24,990 nucleotides of DNA. Source: UM-FILTER-49-7 sp964599895. Its GTDB lineage: Bacteria; Acidobacteriota; Holophagae; Thermotomaculales; Thermotomaculaceae. Where the stretch lies: assembly GCA_964599895.1 (NCBI GenBank), contig CAZRHT010000042.1, positions 1 to 24,990 on the forward strand. The letters are read 5' to 3'. Below the pieces are notes generated by a model. The model had not been told where the DNA came from. It saw nothing but the letters and a program-made list of their open reading frames with translations, and did no database searches. The position numbers and the translations under genes are program-made. Below, one piece after another: positions 24,930 through 24,990 of this stretch (the stretch's first letter is position 1; the number at the start of each line of letters is the position of its first letter).

Positions 24930-24959
24930 GGGCCGGTTTTGGACCGGCCCATTTGTTTT
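24930..24959 (+). terminator. strong intrinsic terminator
   Basis: GGGCCGGT (24930-24937) and ACCGGCCC (24943-24950) form a perfect 8-bp GC-rich stem around a five-base loop, followed by ATTTGTTTT. It lies 10 bases after the zinc-ribbon gene and ends the second ECF operon. Confidence 0.87.
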
Positions 24960-24990
24960 GCGGTCCCATCCAATCTTCTCCGGACTTAGA

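Overview
The window reads as a Gram-negative, free-living bacterium of moderate GC content. Inner-membrane, periplasmic-adaptor and signal-peptide-bearing proteins are common, and Shine-Dalgarno sites are strong (AGGAGG types). The mix of long FtsX/MacB-type permeases in tandem, sigma-54 response regulators, ECF sigma factors and dispersed intergenic GTGACTYGTRAT-like repeats recalls uncultivated Acidobacteriota/Aminicenantes-like genomes, but that placement is an impression only. A run of exactly 100 N shows that this is a scaffolded draft assembly.

Left part (1-2650): a polytopic 4Fe-4S membrane protein, a convergent GNAT acetyltransferase whose last codons form a terminator-like hairpin, and a small secreted protein behind a consensus sigma-70 promoter.

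Centre (2649-15548): a transport island. On the minus strand lie an NtrC-type sigma-54 response regulator and its NtrY-like histidine kinase. Divergently, behind a near-perfect -24/-12 (sigma-54) promoter, runs a ~10 kb set: HlyD/MacA-type adaptor, LolD/MacB-type ATPase, and three ~780-800 aa permeases, each made of two MacB-like units. A decayed fourth permease and an unrecognised 90-aa protein sit between permeases two and three. The simplest reading is that the two-component pair switches on the transporter through the sigma-54 promoter. No TolC-like partner is present and the substrate is unknown.

Right-centre (15549-18403): a new sigma-70 promoter drives a small membrane protein and DNA-3-methyladenine glycosylase I (tag). 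Then come another small membrane protein, a hairpin, and an ECF sigma factor/zinc-type anti-sigma factor pair with overlapping ends.

Right part (18404-24990): a repeat-bearing spacer with the assembly gap, a 5'-truncated purple-acid-phosphatase-like phosphoesterase, a membrane HD-GYP protein, a secreted two-lobed retropepsin-like protein with altered active-site motifs, and a second ECF sigma operon. That operon carries a small membrane protein and a membrane double-zinc-ribbon protein and closes with a strong intrinsic terminator. No tRNA, rRNA, CRISPR array, transposase or integrase was seen.
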